Source: Agroathelia rolfsii (lineage: Eukaryota > Basidiomycota > Agaricomycetes > Amylocorticiales > Amylocorticiaceae). From it: 64,000 nucleotides of DNA. The notes under the pieces are model-generated. The model had not been told where the DNA came from, did not search any database, and worked only from the letters and a program-made list of their open reading frames with translations. The DNA is taken from assembly GCA_018343915.1 (NCBI GenBank), contig JABRWF010000003.1:5084001-5148000 (forward strand), given 5' to 3'. Both the position numbers and the translations under genes were made by a program. Shown here piece after piece: positions 34,797 through 45,318 of the stretch (the first letter of the stretch is position 1; each line of letters begins with the position of its first letter).

Positions 34797-35430
34797 TGTT
34801 ACAAGATAATCACTGTACTATAAATTTATTTAAGATTTCTCATTATTTTTCTGATTTTTCTCCAATTTTTCTCTATTTTTTGGTGTATAATATATATATT
34901 ACATAAGCAGACATTACATAAGTACTCTGATAACTAAGCAAAGTTATGTGATCAGTCATTATGTGACTGGCCATTATATAACCACTAGTTATATAACTTA
35001 TTATGTAAAGCAGGTTTAGAGCATAGGTCTAGAACATAACACCATTATAGACTCACTATAGTGCAATATTGCATTATACTTAGCACCTCTGTATACAGAC
35101 CATGTACCAGGTACACAGACCAGGTAGAATTAGTATATAATCCTATAGTGCTTTTACCTGAAGACCCCAGATTTGTTCTCTTTGTCTTCAGATAAGCACA
35201 GTAGTGCTTTGTAGTAAATAAATAACTAACATAATAAAACTTTGTCTTCAAAGTCTCTATCTCTCTCTCTCTCTCCTCCACCAAATCCTCTCTGCTCAGT
35301 GCTAAGAGGTTATGAGCATGCTTTGTGCTGCTTATAGAAGAGATAAGCTTAGTGTAAGTCTCTATGTATGCATATAAGATAGGTCTAGCCCTAGTGGTGA
35401 CCATTTGCATCTGTAATAATATGACAAATA
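34797..35430 (+). repeat. Probable 3' LTR of Gypsy A
   Basis: Begins TGTTACAAGATAATC right after TTAAGGAGGGGGTAA. With no second copy in the window the right end is a guess (a TGACA near 35425). It contains repeated ATTATGTGA / TTATATAA words (34900-35010) and a CT run at 35261-35275. Confidence 0.55.
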
Positions 35431-35753
35431 TAGTGCTCAGTGCACTCAAGCAAGTAAAGGCTCTGTCCTGTACTTGTTGCAGTTAAGATACCCTGCACCC
35501 CTATTAGTATACACAAGACCTTTAGTATTGTAACAGTAGACCTTGCTTGAAAGTTTAGTGAACTTAGAGTAAAGCTTGGTAACTAGAACACTCTGAAGCG
35601 AGTAACAGTTAAGATAGGGCACAAGGTATATATACCTGTACATCCCAGGCCTTGGGAGTTGTAAAACAGCCATTACAGGCTACTTTGCATCTTAGAGAGG
35701 TTTATGTAGGCACTGGTTGAGTTTTGGTGATAAGAGTCAGGTGTGCTCTTGAC
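35431..35753. other. Unassigned sequence between Gypsy A LTR and LTR D
   Basis: About 320 bp; may still belong to the Gypsy A LTR. No coding sequence recognised. Confidence 0.3.
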
Positions 35754-36032
35754 ACTAGGTGGGAAGTAATTAGTAACTATACTATACTTAAGATAGGGGA
35801 ATAAGCCTTTCCTAAGGGAAAACAAGTAGGTAGTCTCAAAGGGACACTGGCTATAGTCTTATCTTAAGTATAGCATAGTTACTAATTGCTTCCTACCTAG
35901 GAAACCTTACCTAATCTTAGGAATAAATTCAAGCCTGCACTTTTCTTAAAAGTAAGTGTTTGCTTTATAACAGGTAACTTGTAAGCTAGCATATAGCTAC
36001 ACTATACAACCAAGAACTACCATAGTTCAATA
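35754..36032 (+). repeat. LTR D: Copia-1 family LTR fragment with a short inverted piece
   Basis: From about 35811 to 36032 it matches the end of the Copia-1 LTR in plus orientation, ending CTACCATAGTTCAATA, the exact mirror of the outer end of LTR A. The 45 bp before it (35757-35802) are the same LTR in minus orientation, giving an inverted repeat with 35860-35905. Confidence 0.75.
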
Positions 36033-36436
36033 AGCTCATCCTAAACAGGACATTAGTCCTAGGTAAGATGTGTACAACAGAGAAGTTCATTCCTTCCCTA
36101 ATTTAGTGCTACCACTGTCAGAAATTCAACCACATGACCTACAAGTGCCCTGCAATGAAAGAACTACCCTTTAGCATTGTCTGTGCTTGGTGCGCAGGCA
36201 ATCACAATACCAAAGCATGCGAATGCACACACAGCACCAAATGTATGGACCCACAACAATGTAAATACATCAAGGCCAAATGCAGTAACTGCGGCGGAGC
36301 CTACCGCGCCTTCAACAAGATCTGCCCAGTTAAGGCTGTAGAAACCGCTAAGATGCGAGTGCAACACGGCGGGGACTACCTGTACTTTGACCCAAATTTC
36401 CTCTTCTTGGCTGAACAAGCCGAGGGGAGACATTAA
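36033..36436 (+). pseudogene. LINE ORF1, zinc-knuckle part
   Basis: Three Cys-rich units: CYHCQKFNHMTYKC, CAWCAGNHNTKACEC and CSNCGGAYRAFNKIC, typical of LINE gag proteins that bind RNA. The TAA at 36434-36436 ends ORF1. A TAG just before the first knuckle (36104) breaks the frame. Continuous in design with 4699-5351. Confidence 0.82.
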
Positions 36437-39400
36437 ATAGAACCTCAAGGTATAGGGTTGCACATCAAATCACTAAACTGCCATAAAAGCAGCAATGTCA
36501 TATACAGCCTCATAAACAATACTAGCCCGGATGAGTGGGATATCATTTGCATCCAGGAACCACCAGCCAACTTCAACACACACGCATACTGGAGCAAACA
36601 CTGGGTGGTAGTTGCCCCCTCGCCAACTACCTCATCTAATCTCCCCACCCAAGCAGTAACCCTAGTCAATGCCAATATACAAGCTGATGCGTACAACCCT
36701 ATCTTAGTCCCACACCATAATATAGTGGGACTATCCCTTAGCACTAGCTCCTCCCTCATTAACTTATATAACATCTACAATGATGTTCAACATAATAACT
36801 CTATAACTGCCATTAGCCGCAGCCTAGCCCAACACCCTCCCTCCTCCAACCATATTCTTATTGGCGACTTCAACCATTACTCACCCCTCTGGTCAGGCTC
36901 TGACCGACTAGCCCGCACGGACAATGCAAAAAACCGTGAACTTGCCAAACCACTTCTCCAGCTCCTAGGAACATTCCACCTAGAATGCCATACCTTACCA
37001 GTGTTAAACTATTGTAGTTCTTAGGTTGTATAGTGTGGCTATATGCTAGCTCACAAGTTACCTGTTGTGAAGCAAACACTTACTTGTAAAGAAAAGTGCA
37101 GGCTTTGAGTTGTTCCTAAGATAAGGCAAGGTTTCCTAGGATAGGAAGCAATTAGTAACTTTACTATACTGAAGATAAGACTGTAGCCGGTGTCCCTTTG
37201 AGACTACCTACTTGTTTCCCTTTAGGAAAGGCTTGTTGTCTTGTCTTGTAGACTTTGTAAGTCTGGGGTGAAGTTAGTACTCTAGGAGCTAGTCTTGTAG
37301 ACTATTTAACTCACTATTTTCGAGTGAAATAACTTGTCATTTCCAGCCGAATTTGCTGGTGCTTATATAATACAAAATATTCTAATTTCTACAAGATTAG
37401 TAAGCCAATCCTGTGCTTATCTAATCCGCTTAGTAAGAAAGGTTGCTTACAAATCAGCTTATAAATCAGCTTAGTAATATTCCTATTTGCTGAATAATAT
37501 GCTTAGTAAGCAATCTGTGTGCTTAGTAAGTAATTTGTATAGTATTAGTAAGTAAAATGTCTATCAATCTCAATATCCTATTATTAGATCTGTATTAGTA
37601 ATATTTTATAAATATTACTAATATTATGAACTTGCTTAGTAAATATTTTGGTGATTTATAAGCAAGGGTCTATAGCGTGAAAAATCAATATTCACAATAA
37701 TTATTTAGAAATGAATATTTAAATGGAATTGTTTAATATTTATGAAAAAGATATTCATAAATGATAAAGTCAAGTGACTTCAGATATGATAATCTTATCT
37801 CTGATAAGATTAGATATAATGAAATATTGAAAATATTAAATAAAAGAATATATGCATATTATTTCAATGAATATATACATGTAAAGAATTGTTAATATCT
37901 CAACAATGAACGGTTGTAAAATCATGAAATAAATAATCATGTATGACTTGATGTTAGATGATTATTTGAAGTATTCATTGGAATCATTGGAAAGATATGA
38001 AGCTTGTAAATATTCAATCTTTCAACAACCAGGCACCCACACCTGCTTCTCAGATAGTCATCAATCATAGTCAACAATCGACCTTGTCTTTATGTCGGAA
38101 GAACTCAGCGATGCTTGGGTTAAATGCTCAACAGAATACGGCCATAGATCAGACCATTCTGCAATAACAATAACACTGGATACCAACCTTATAAGGTCAA
38201 CATTTTCCCCACGTCCTCTTTTCCACCTGGTTGACTGGCTCGAGTTTCAACAATGCTTTGATGAGAAGCTAAAATCCGAATACAGAACTACATCCTTACA
38301 AAGTGCCGAAGACGTTGACCATGCAGTGAAAACAATCACCCATATATACCAGTCCATGCTTACCCTAATCACCCCAGTCTCTAACCTAGCCAATATGCAA
38401 AACAATGGTAGTTAGAAGACCTAACAAACCTCTGCCAGGAACACAAAAGAGCTACACAAAGAGCGAGCCGACCACAGGCATCCGATGAGGATAGACAATA
38501 TGCAACAGCCATCAAACGCCAATACTTTTCAGCAATCCGCCAACAGAAAAGAGCCCATTGGAACAACTGGCTGGCTGAGATTGATGAGCAAAGTATCTGG
38601 ACGGCAAACAAGTTTGTTACGGCAGCCAGTGAAAATAATACATCAACAAAAATCCCCCCCCTTCAATCCGGTTCAGGCCTAGCTACGAGCAGCGAGGACA
38701 AATGCGCAATCTTACTAGACACCTTTTTCCCTACCCCACCCCAGGCATCACTAGAAGATACGGTGAACTTTACATACCCCTCAGCACTACCAGACGAGCT
38801 TTTCACCCTGCAAGATACAGTAGCAGCTATACATAACCTGAGCCCATACAAAGCACCAGGGAACTCAGGTATTCCCAATATGGCTATCTAACAGACATGC
38901 AAGACCGCCGCCCCAATCCTCACCAACATAGCAAACGCATGCTTCCGGCTGGGATACCACCCCCAGACATGGCGTATTTTCACAACAATCACACTTCGGA
39001 AACCAGGCAAAGATGACTACTCTATTCCAAAAGCCTACCGCCCTATAGCTCTAGAAGATACTCTCTCTAAAGTTATTGAAGCAATAGTCACAAATAGACT
39101 TTCGCACCTAGCAGAGACCTATAACCTAATCCTACCAAATCACTTTGGTGGCCAGCCAGGCCGTACTACTACTGATGCTATACTACTCCTCACGCAATGC
39201 ATCAAGGACACATGGTGCAAGGGTCAGGTTACCTCTGTACTGTTCTATGATATATTGCAGGCTTTCCCCACAGTCTCACATGAACGACTACTGTATAATC
39301 TTCACAAGAGACAGGCCCCACAGCAGCTGGTAAACTGGGTGGCAAGTTTCCTTCGCGGCCGCCTTACAAACCTCAAGTTTGATGACTATACCTCGGATCT

Positions 39401-41294
39401 ACGCCCAGCAAGCTATGGCATTCCTCAAGGCTCCCCACTCTCTCCTATCCTATATCTGTTTTACTTGTCGGATCTTCTGGAGATCTGTAACCCTAAAGCA
39501 CAGAATAAATTCATGGTAGGATTCATAGACGATACGGCACTAGCAGTATCCAGCTCATCTGTCGAAGAGAATATACACAGACTTGAACAACTTTCAGATG
39601 CAGCACTCCAATAGTCGTCAACACATGCATGCCGCTTTGATATCAAAAAATTCCAATTAATCCACTTTACAATCAACAAAAGCAAGTACACTCTAACACC
39701 AATTGTTATAGGAGGTATTCGCGTGTACGCACAGGAGAGTGCAAAATACCTAGGCGTTATCATGGACCAGAAACTACAATGGAAACAATACACTGAATCA
39801 GCCATCGCAAAAGGGACAGCGGCTACATTAGCCATAGCACGTCTAGCTCAGCCTATAGTAGGGGTGCCCCACTGCTTCATGAGACAGCTCTACATCTCTG
39901 TGGTCTTACCACGAGTGGAATATGCAGTGGCGGTATGGTACACCCCAGTACAAACAGTGGCAGGCATACGACGACAGTCAGGATCAGTAGGCATAGCCCA
40001 ACGCATTGCACGAGTCTAAAGAACAGCCGCACGACTCATCACTGGCGCTTTTCGCACCACAGCCACGGACGTATTGGAATACCATGCTGTTCTCCCAACT
40101 CAATTACGCCTCAACCAGGTAACCTTTAATAACACTGTTCGACTTGCGGCACTCCCCCCTTTACACCCTCTAAGGAAATACGTAGAAAGGTGCTCACGTC
40201 ACCTCCCGCGCCTCCACCACTCCCCAATACACAAGCTCTTCCATGCCTTCCCAGAAGTATATGGGGTTGAGACCATCAATCCTATTCCCCCGCCTGCAAG
40301 TTGGGCACCAAAATTCACACACTATATTGCACCAAACCGCGAAATAGCAATCGACTATGCCAATACCGGCAGTGGACACAGCCTAACAGTATACACAGAT
40401 GGATCGGGGTACAAAGGGGGAATCGGAGCAGCAGCGTTCGCTAGGGACAGACGGGGCAAAGAATATGTCCGCCGACTATACCTTGGGAACGACCAAACCC
40501 ACACAGTCTTTGAAGGAGAGGTGATAGGGGCCATCCTTGCCCTGGATATTATCCGAGCATGCCCGCGAACAGTGAGGGCCACAATCATGCTAGACAACCA
40601 AGCAGCAATCCACACATTATCCACAAGGAGGGGGAAAGTAGGGAGATACCTACTTGATCTCTTCCATAAGGAGCTCGAATCCCTGTTGAGAGTGCGATGA
40701 AGCCTACGCCTTTATATCCAGTGGGTCCTGGGCCACGAAGGAATCGAGGGGAATGAACGTGTTGACGAAGAAGCAAAGGCAGCTGCAGAAGGAGGCTCCA
40801 CAGAGCTAACACGACACATTGAGACCCTAGAAGGAGACCTCCCAGCAAGCACATCAGCGCTCAAGGCATGGCAGAAGAAGCAATCGTTCATCGAGTGGAG
40901 GCTCAGATGGCAGAATAGCAAGCAAGGGAAACAACTACAGCGAATTGACCCAACACCACCATCCAAACCAACCCTAAAGCTATACAAAGGCCGATCACAA
41001 CAGGCCGGAAGCATCATCACCCAACTCCGCTCGGGCCACTCAGCTCTCAATGCCTTCCTTCATAGAATCAATGCAGTCGACTCGCCGCTGTGCACTAGAT
41101 GCCAAACACCAGAAACGGTCGAACACTTCATTCTTACATGCCAGAGGTACACAATGCTCCGCCATTCACTACGCACAGCCATAAAAGGCCCCTTCTCACT
41201 TTCAAACCTGTTGTCAAAAAATTCAAATATTTCAAAAACACTTGCCTTTGTCCAAAACACCAAACGCTTCCCACATTATGCAAACCTTATATGA
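36437..41294 (+). pseudogene. LINE ORF2: endonuclease, reverse transcriptase, RNase H
   Basis: Endonuclease (LNCHKSSNVI, CIQEPP, LIGDFNHYSPLW), split by LTR E and resuming with TIDLVFM and GHRSDHSAI at 38080-38165. Reverse transcriptase at about 38800-39620 (SYGIPQGSPLSPILY, then GFIDDTAL), thumb region to about 40080. RNase H at about 40384-40640 (VYTDGSGYKGGIGAAAF, EGEVIGAILAL, LDNQAAI). Near the end is a Cys/His motif CTRCQTPETVEHFILTC, and a TGA at 41292-41294. Stops at about 38412, 38889, 39612, 40018 and 40698, mostly at former Trp or Gln. FIDD and the endonuclease residues are kept. Confidence 0.88.
37002..38027 (-). repeat. Solo LTR E of the Copia-1 family, in the LINE endonuclease
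   Basis: 1,026 bp in reverse orientation with an exact ACCAG duplication at 36997-37001 and 38028-38032. Nearly identical to the Copia-1 3' LTR. Excising it rejoins the endonuclease frame (CHTLP / GTHTCFSDS). It is the remnant of a whole element lost by LTR-LTR recombination. Confidence 0.95.
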
Positions 41295-41580
41295 CCTCTT
41301 TTACCACTATACATATATCATGCAAACTACCTATTCATATCTAAATATCTCCACTTGTGTTACTTTCATTTTCTTCCTTTTATTTTCTTCCTTTTGCTAC
41401 CCTCTTACTAATTTCGAGCCTTCGGACTCCCCCATCGCAGGGCACTCATCCCACCAGCATCGCAATAAGTTTTACACCTACTCTATTATATGCAAACCCC
41501 TTATGTACTTCTCGTCACACGTTAATAGTGGTAACATAGGCCTATCAGGCCTGACACTGCGACTATAAATAAATGGATTT

Positions 41581-41600
41581 AATAATAATAATAATAATAA
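41581..41600 (+). repeat. LINE 3' tail, TAA/AAT repeat
   Basis: About seven AAT units close the LINE, followed at once by the right target duplication. Short-repeat tails instead of poly(A) occur in several LINE clades. Confidence 0.9.
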
Positions 41601-41612
41601 TCCCATAGCTGC
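41601..41612. repeat. Right target-site duplication of the LINE
   Basis: TCCCATAGCTGC, identical to 4583-4594. Confidence 0.9.
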
Positions 41613-41769
41613 TTAGTATGGCCACGTACACATGCATCCATGGTGAAAGAATCTGCCGGCGGAACGCTAGTCGAGTCATTATGCATCAATCGGCTGCTGC
41701 GCAGTATCGGCTTTGGTTACATAGACTTTAAAATCAATTCTCCAGCTTTATTGCATCCCCTACCTAAAC

Positions 41770-42603
41770 ATGTCTGCATACGGCTCCCTTCCAACAAGGC
41801 CAGAGAGTGCTCCTCTTCCGACCACAATCTATACTTTGCCAAAGGCACCTAATAATGACTACCTTTTAACACTGCATCATCTCACACTCTCGCGCGCATT
41901 AACTTACCCTGGCATCATCGACACACTTCACTCTGCCTTTGCAGCCGAGCTTGAAAGAGGGCTCACCTATCCACAAGAGGATATTAATGCTGATAGCTTC
42001 AATTTATACTTCTTTGCGGCCGATGTGATCGTGGGCATCCTTACGCCTGCTGATAAAGTCTCGAGCAAGATCAACGACGGAGATGAGATCGAGATTAGCA
42101 TTGATGAAGCTCGAGGGGACAAAAGCTGGGAAGAATGCATTACCGGCTTTTACTATGTCAAACCCAATTATCCAGGTCGATCTTCACATGTATGTATACT
42201 TCGGTCTATTAATTGCTGGGTCGATGAACATTCACACATAGCATTGTATAATGTAGCTGTGCAATGGTGGGTTCGTCGTACCATACGTACATAGGGCAAA
42301 AGGATACGGTTTTGTTCTGGCACGCTCCTTCCTATATTATGCACCGAGACTTGGGTATCGAGGAAGTGTCTTCAACCTTGTCTACATCAATAATCTTGCT
42401 AGTGTCAAGTGCGATATCTTTTCTTCGTTGAACTAATATCGGGAATACTAATAGTTCATCTTTTCTATAGAATGTGGGAGAAGCTAGGGTTCACTATCGT
42501 TGGGAAAATTCCAGGAGCTGGTCGACTCAAAAAGTCTGATGGGACTGACGGGGAGGAGTATGTCGATGCGTATGTGATTTACAAGAGCTTTGTTACGGAG
42601 TAA
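41770..42603 (+). CDS. GNAT-family N-acetyltransferase (Mpr1-like)
   Basis: Transfers acetyl from acetyl-CoA to an amino group; the closest type I recall is the fungal group that includes yeast Mpr1, which acetylates toxic proline analogues, but the substrate here is not shown. Three exons: 41770-42189, 42257-42408 and 42471-42603, total 705 nt, 234 aa. The N-terminal part (PNNDYLLTLHHLTLSRAL, HSAFAAELERGLTYPQE) precedes the GNAT core. Acetyl-CoA loop: RAKGYGFVLARSFL; C-terminal beta and helix: LVYINNLASVKMWEKLGF, then IPGAGRLK. Both introns keep phase. The LINE ends 158 bp upstream of the ATG, so its promoter now lies next to transposon DNA. Confidence 0.88.
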
Positions 42604-43001
42604 GGATAATAAAGCTTGCCCCGGAACTTGTACCTTGTCAAATACTGGCGTACATATATCGTGTGAAACTTTTCTGGATGGCTACATCTGAGGTGCTATT
42701 TTTGCAGCCCAGATTTTCTCAGAAAGCTTGGACCTAGCAATGAGCGATGTATACATATGTAGGCAAAAGTATAGCCATCAAACATGCTTACACTGCCGCT
42801 CAAGTGGTCTATGCTTTCATTGAACATCATAGTCAGTGTTCAATCACAGTCCAGTTTAATTAGGCATCTCTATAACCTGCTTCGGCTATGGTTCTTGGGG
42901 AGTCAATATCCAATCATTATAGCGACGTAGTTGAGCTCGAAGGTGCCTTTCAATGTACAGGTCGGTATTGACTGAAAATTGGTCCCATTCCAGCGTATAT
43001 A
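42604..43001. other. Intergenic: 3' region of the acetyltransferase
   Basis: About 400 bp up to the MITE. No gene or repeat recognised. Confidence 0.5.
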
Positions 43002-43696
43002 CAGTGTGCGCCAAAAGTCTATCACGCTTTCTATTTTCTACATTTCGCCCACTTCCACATTGTTTTGTCGCAGATAAAAATTCATGTAGATTTTTTAAAG
43101 TACTCCTTATAAGCCAGTAACATTCAATTTTGAAAAAAAAATTGTGGCTGGCCGTTAATGTACAAGATTCACTATTACTGCTAAAGCTGTCAAAACCTAA
43201 CTCTGTAGATCTGACCTATTTTCAAAGGTTGATAATTTTCCTATAAACCAGCCCTAAAATACATTGAAATCAAAGAAAGTTTTGAGTGAATTGACTAGCT
43301 GGATGATGTACTAGAAATTCTGCAAGTTGGCCACTTTGGCAGTGTTTTAGCAGTGTTTTCGGTCTTTCCTGCCAAAACACCGTCAGCATGACCAACTTGC
43401 GGAATTTCTAGCACATCATCCAGCTAGTCAATTCATGCAAACCTTTTTTTAATTCTGATTTACTATAGGTCTAGTTTACGGTAAAAATACTTATATATCA
43501 AAATAGCTTAAATTCACAGAGCTGGTTTTTATAATCTGATCAGTTTGCTCATCAATGTCCAACCACAAGATATTTTTAAATCTGACATTGCAGGCTTTCT
43601 CAGAATACTCAAGGCATGCTACCCAAAATTTTGTTTGAAGCAAATCAAGGTGGAAGTAGGTGAACCCAAACCGTGACAGACTTTTGGCACATACTG
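43002..43696. mobile_element. Tc1/mariner-type MITE
   Basis: Terminal inverted repeats of about 25 bp: left CAGTGTGCGCCAAAAGTCT and the reverse complement at 43675-43696 with a few changes. The element is flanked by TA on both sides (43000-43001, 43697-43698), the target of this superfamily. 695 bp, AT-rich, no transposase domain seen, so it is non-autonomous. It holds a second long hairpin at 43287-43435. Confidence 0.82.
43287..43435. repeat. Long inverted repeat (hairpin) inside the MITE
   Basis: Arms of about 55 bp, from TGAATTGACTAGCTGG inward and its complement ending TAGTCAATTCA, with about five mismatches around a loop of some 35 bp. It may be a separate small foldback element nested in the MITE. 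Confidence 0.85.
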
Positions 43697-43936
43697 TAAA
43701 TGTCTTAGCAACATAACCAAATGTAAACCCGAAAGATTCCAACATTCAATATCAACTCCTTTGTGGAGCTGCACAATAATCATACACAGGTCGCCTTGAT
43801 CTTGACCCTGTCATGCACATGTATGTTCTTCAATTTTCATTGATCATACCCAATCGTTATGCAATGGTAATTTTACATTTGTTGTTTTGAACACTAAAGT
43901 AAAAGGAAGTCTGACATGATGTTATACATTGATTAT

Positions 43937-44624
43937 TTATGCAATGGCGTGACTGAGCCTGAGATCGGCGAACTCGCGTCCGCTGAGGCTGAACTTGCCA
44001 GGGAGATTGCTGGAGCCGCCCGACAGAGCCTGCTTGCGCGCAGAAATGAAGTCAAGAGCAAGTTGCTAGATATTATAAGGGACAATCAGTCACTAGTGCG
44101 ATACACCAGTCTAGCTAACAACATACGCTGTTCTCCTCAGCAGAGAGTTTTTCGAGTAGTTGTGGAAGCTGCAGAGTCTCCTCCTCCTGGGCATGCTCAA
44201 GGAAGGTAGTGACGGCCCGAACGACGAGAGGGTCCAAGCTCACATGGTCAACGTCGGACAGATTAGACTCCAGGTCGTATAGCAACTTCCTGACCTGATT
44301 GTGCTCTTCTCTGTCCTTCTGGGCAAGTGGTTCAGGGAGTCGGGTGTAGATGGTTACCTCCCTGAAAGCAAGCACAGACATGAGTGTAGGTTTGTAAATA
44401 AACAAGACAATTGAACTCACTCAGCATCAGAGTGGATCGTGGCCTCACGGATGAGGGTGTTAGCGAGCCTAATCTTCTCTGCGACGTCATTGGTGGACTT
44501 GTAACTGTCGAACAATATGAGCGAGGGTTATTCAAGATTCAGGTGAAATCCTGTCTCACCGCTCGAAGAGGTCACGAATGTTATCGTGATCAACCTTGAT
44601 CTCAGCGAGAATGTTGAAGGACAT
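43937..44624 (-). CDS. Hemerythrin-like HHE cation-binding domain protein
   Basis: Small helical protein that in this family binds iron through His and Glu; its role in fungi is unclear (metal or oxygen sensing is possible). ATG at 44624 (MSFNILAEIKVDHDNIRDLFER). Four exons joined in phase: YKSTNDVAEKIRLANTLIRE, ATIHSDAEEVTIYTRLPE, HNQVRKLLYDLES, FLEHAQEEETLQLPQLLE, and a last exon ending REFADLRLSHAIA. The HD (residue about 13), HSDAEE, EEHNQ and HAQEEE positions provide the metal ligands. About 170 aa, the family length. The stop is TAA at 43937-43939. Confidence 0.88.
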
Positions 44625-45318
44625 CTGTTGTAATTATTTAACAAGTCGTAATGGGGAGAGGGGAAAGGAGGAACGCATACTGTGTGCGTTGGCAAGGGGG
44701 TGAAAGTGATTGAGAGAATGAAATGCGTGTGATATGGACATTATTGCGTTAAGCTGGGGTCTTTTATATGCAAATGGAGAGCAGATGAACATGCATAGGA
44801 CACATGTTCAAGTTCTTTATCAGACTGAGTATAGAAGATCAACAATTGACCAATGGCGATGAAGGGATTTGAGGAATGGTGTCATTCGACTGGAAAGGGT
44901 ATTGCTTGATGACCCGAAGATAATATCACGACGCGATTAGTAGCCATGATATAGAATTGGAATGGCCATTATGAGGTGCGTCCCGCATGCCGTCATCCTC
45001 ACGAAAAAGGCATTGTGTATGCTATGCAATGGAAAACCAGAAGCATGATGCCAAATAAGTCCAGATCGGTTCCTCCACAGCAAGAGACAAACGGCGATTT
45101 ACGGCAGGGGGCCGTCGATAATCATGAGATCGCAGAGATATAATTTCGGTATTCAGTCAGGACGACTGCGCAAAAGGCTTGAGTGGTGTTCATGACCATA
45201 AACGTGACGACCCCAGGGCTTGATGACGGCGGATGAACGGAAATAATGGTATCATTGTCATGTGATCGCGTCCCAATGGGGCACTCGAGGTCCAATGTAC
45301 TCTGTACTGTAAACAGGT
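44625..45318. other. Intergenic between the HHE gene and the Arg/Ser-rich gene
   Basis: 694 bp holding the HHE promoter (a TATATG word at about 44765) and the 3' end of the neighbour. No gene recognised. Confidence 0.5.

Larger units (their letters stand above)
9300..35430 (+). mobile_element. Gypsy A: decayed chromodomain Ty3/Gypsy element, host of Gypsy B and Copia-2
   Basis: Pieces in order: gag (9401-10140), protease (10250-10477), [Gypsy B], start of pol (17535-19854), [Copia-2], integrase end and chromodomain (33851-34762), polypurine tract (34782-34796) and the start of a 3' LTR at 34797. No 5' LTR is visible: gag begins almost directly after the Copia-3 LTR, so the left end is truncated. 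The right end of its 3' LTR is not certain and the end coordinate is approximate. Dozens of stops make it the oldest-looking element here apart from Copia-3. Confidence 0.82.
4595..41600 (+). mobile_element. LINE (Tad1-like non-LTR retrotransposon) split by about 31.7 kb of nested insertions
   Basis: The two outer parts are colinear and on one strand: ORF1 N-terminal part at 4699-5351, ORF1 zinc-knuckle part at 36033-36436, ORF2 endonuclease at 36437-37001 plus 38033 onward, reverse transcriptase, RNase H, and a TAA-repeat tail at 41581-41600. The ends carry the same 12-bp target-site duplication. Removing the inserts leaves about 5.3 kb, close to the family size. A stretch of ORF1 between the RNase-H-type gag start and the knuckles seems to be missing, so the central cluster probably deleted some LINE sequence. 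The order RT then RNase H, with a gag-like ORF1 carrying Cys-rich knuckles, fits Tad1-type fungal LINEs. Several in-frame stops mean it is dead. Confidence 0.88.

Noticed and set aside
35045..35673. Two minus-strand frames after Gypsy A
   Set aside because: Low-information text in LTR-like DNA; no domain.
43491..43745. 84-codon frame as a transposase for the MITE
   Set aside because: No DDE/DDD motif or helix-turn-helix; it crosses the MITE end into flanking DNA.
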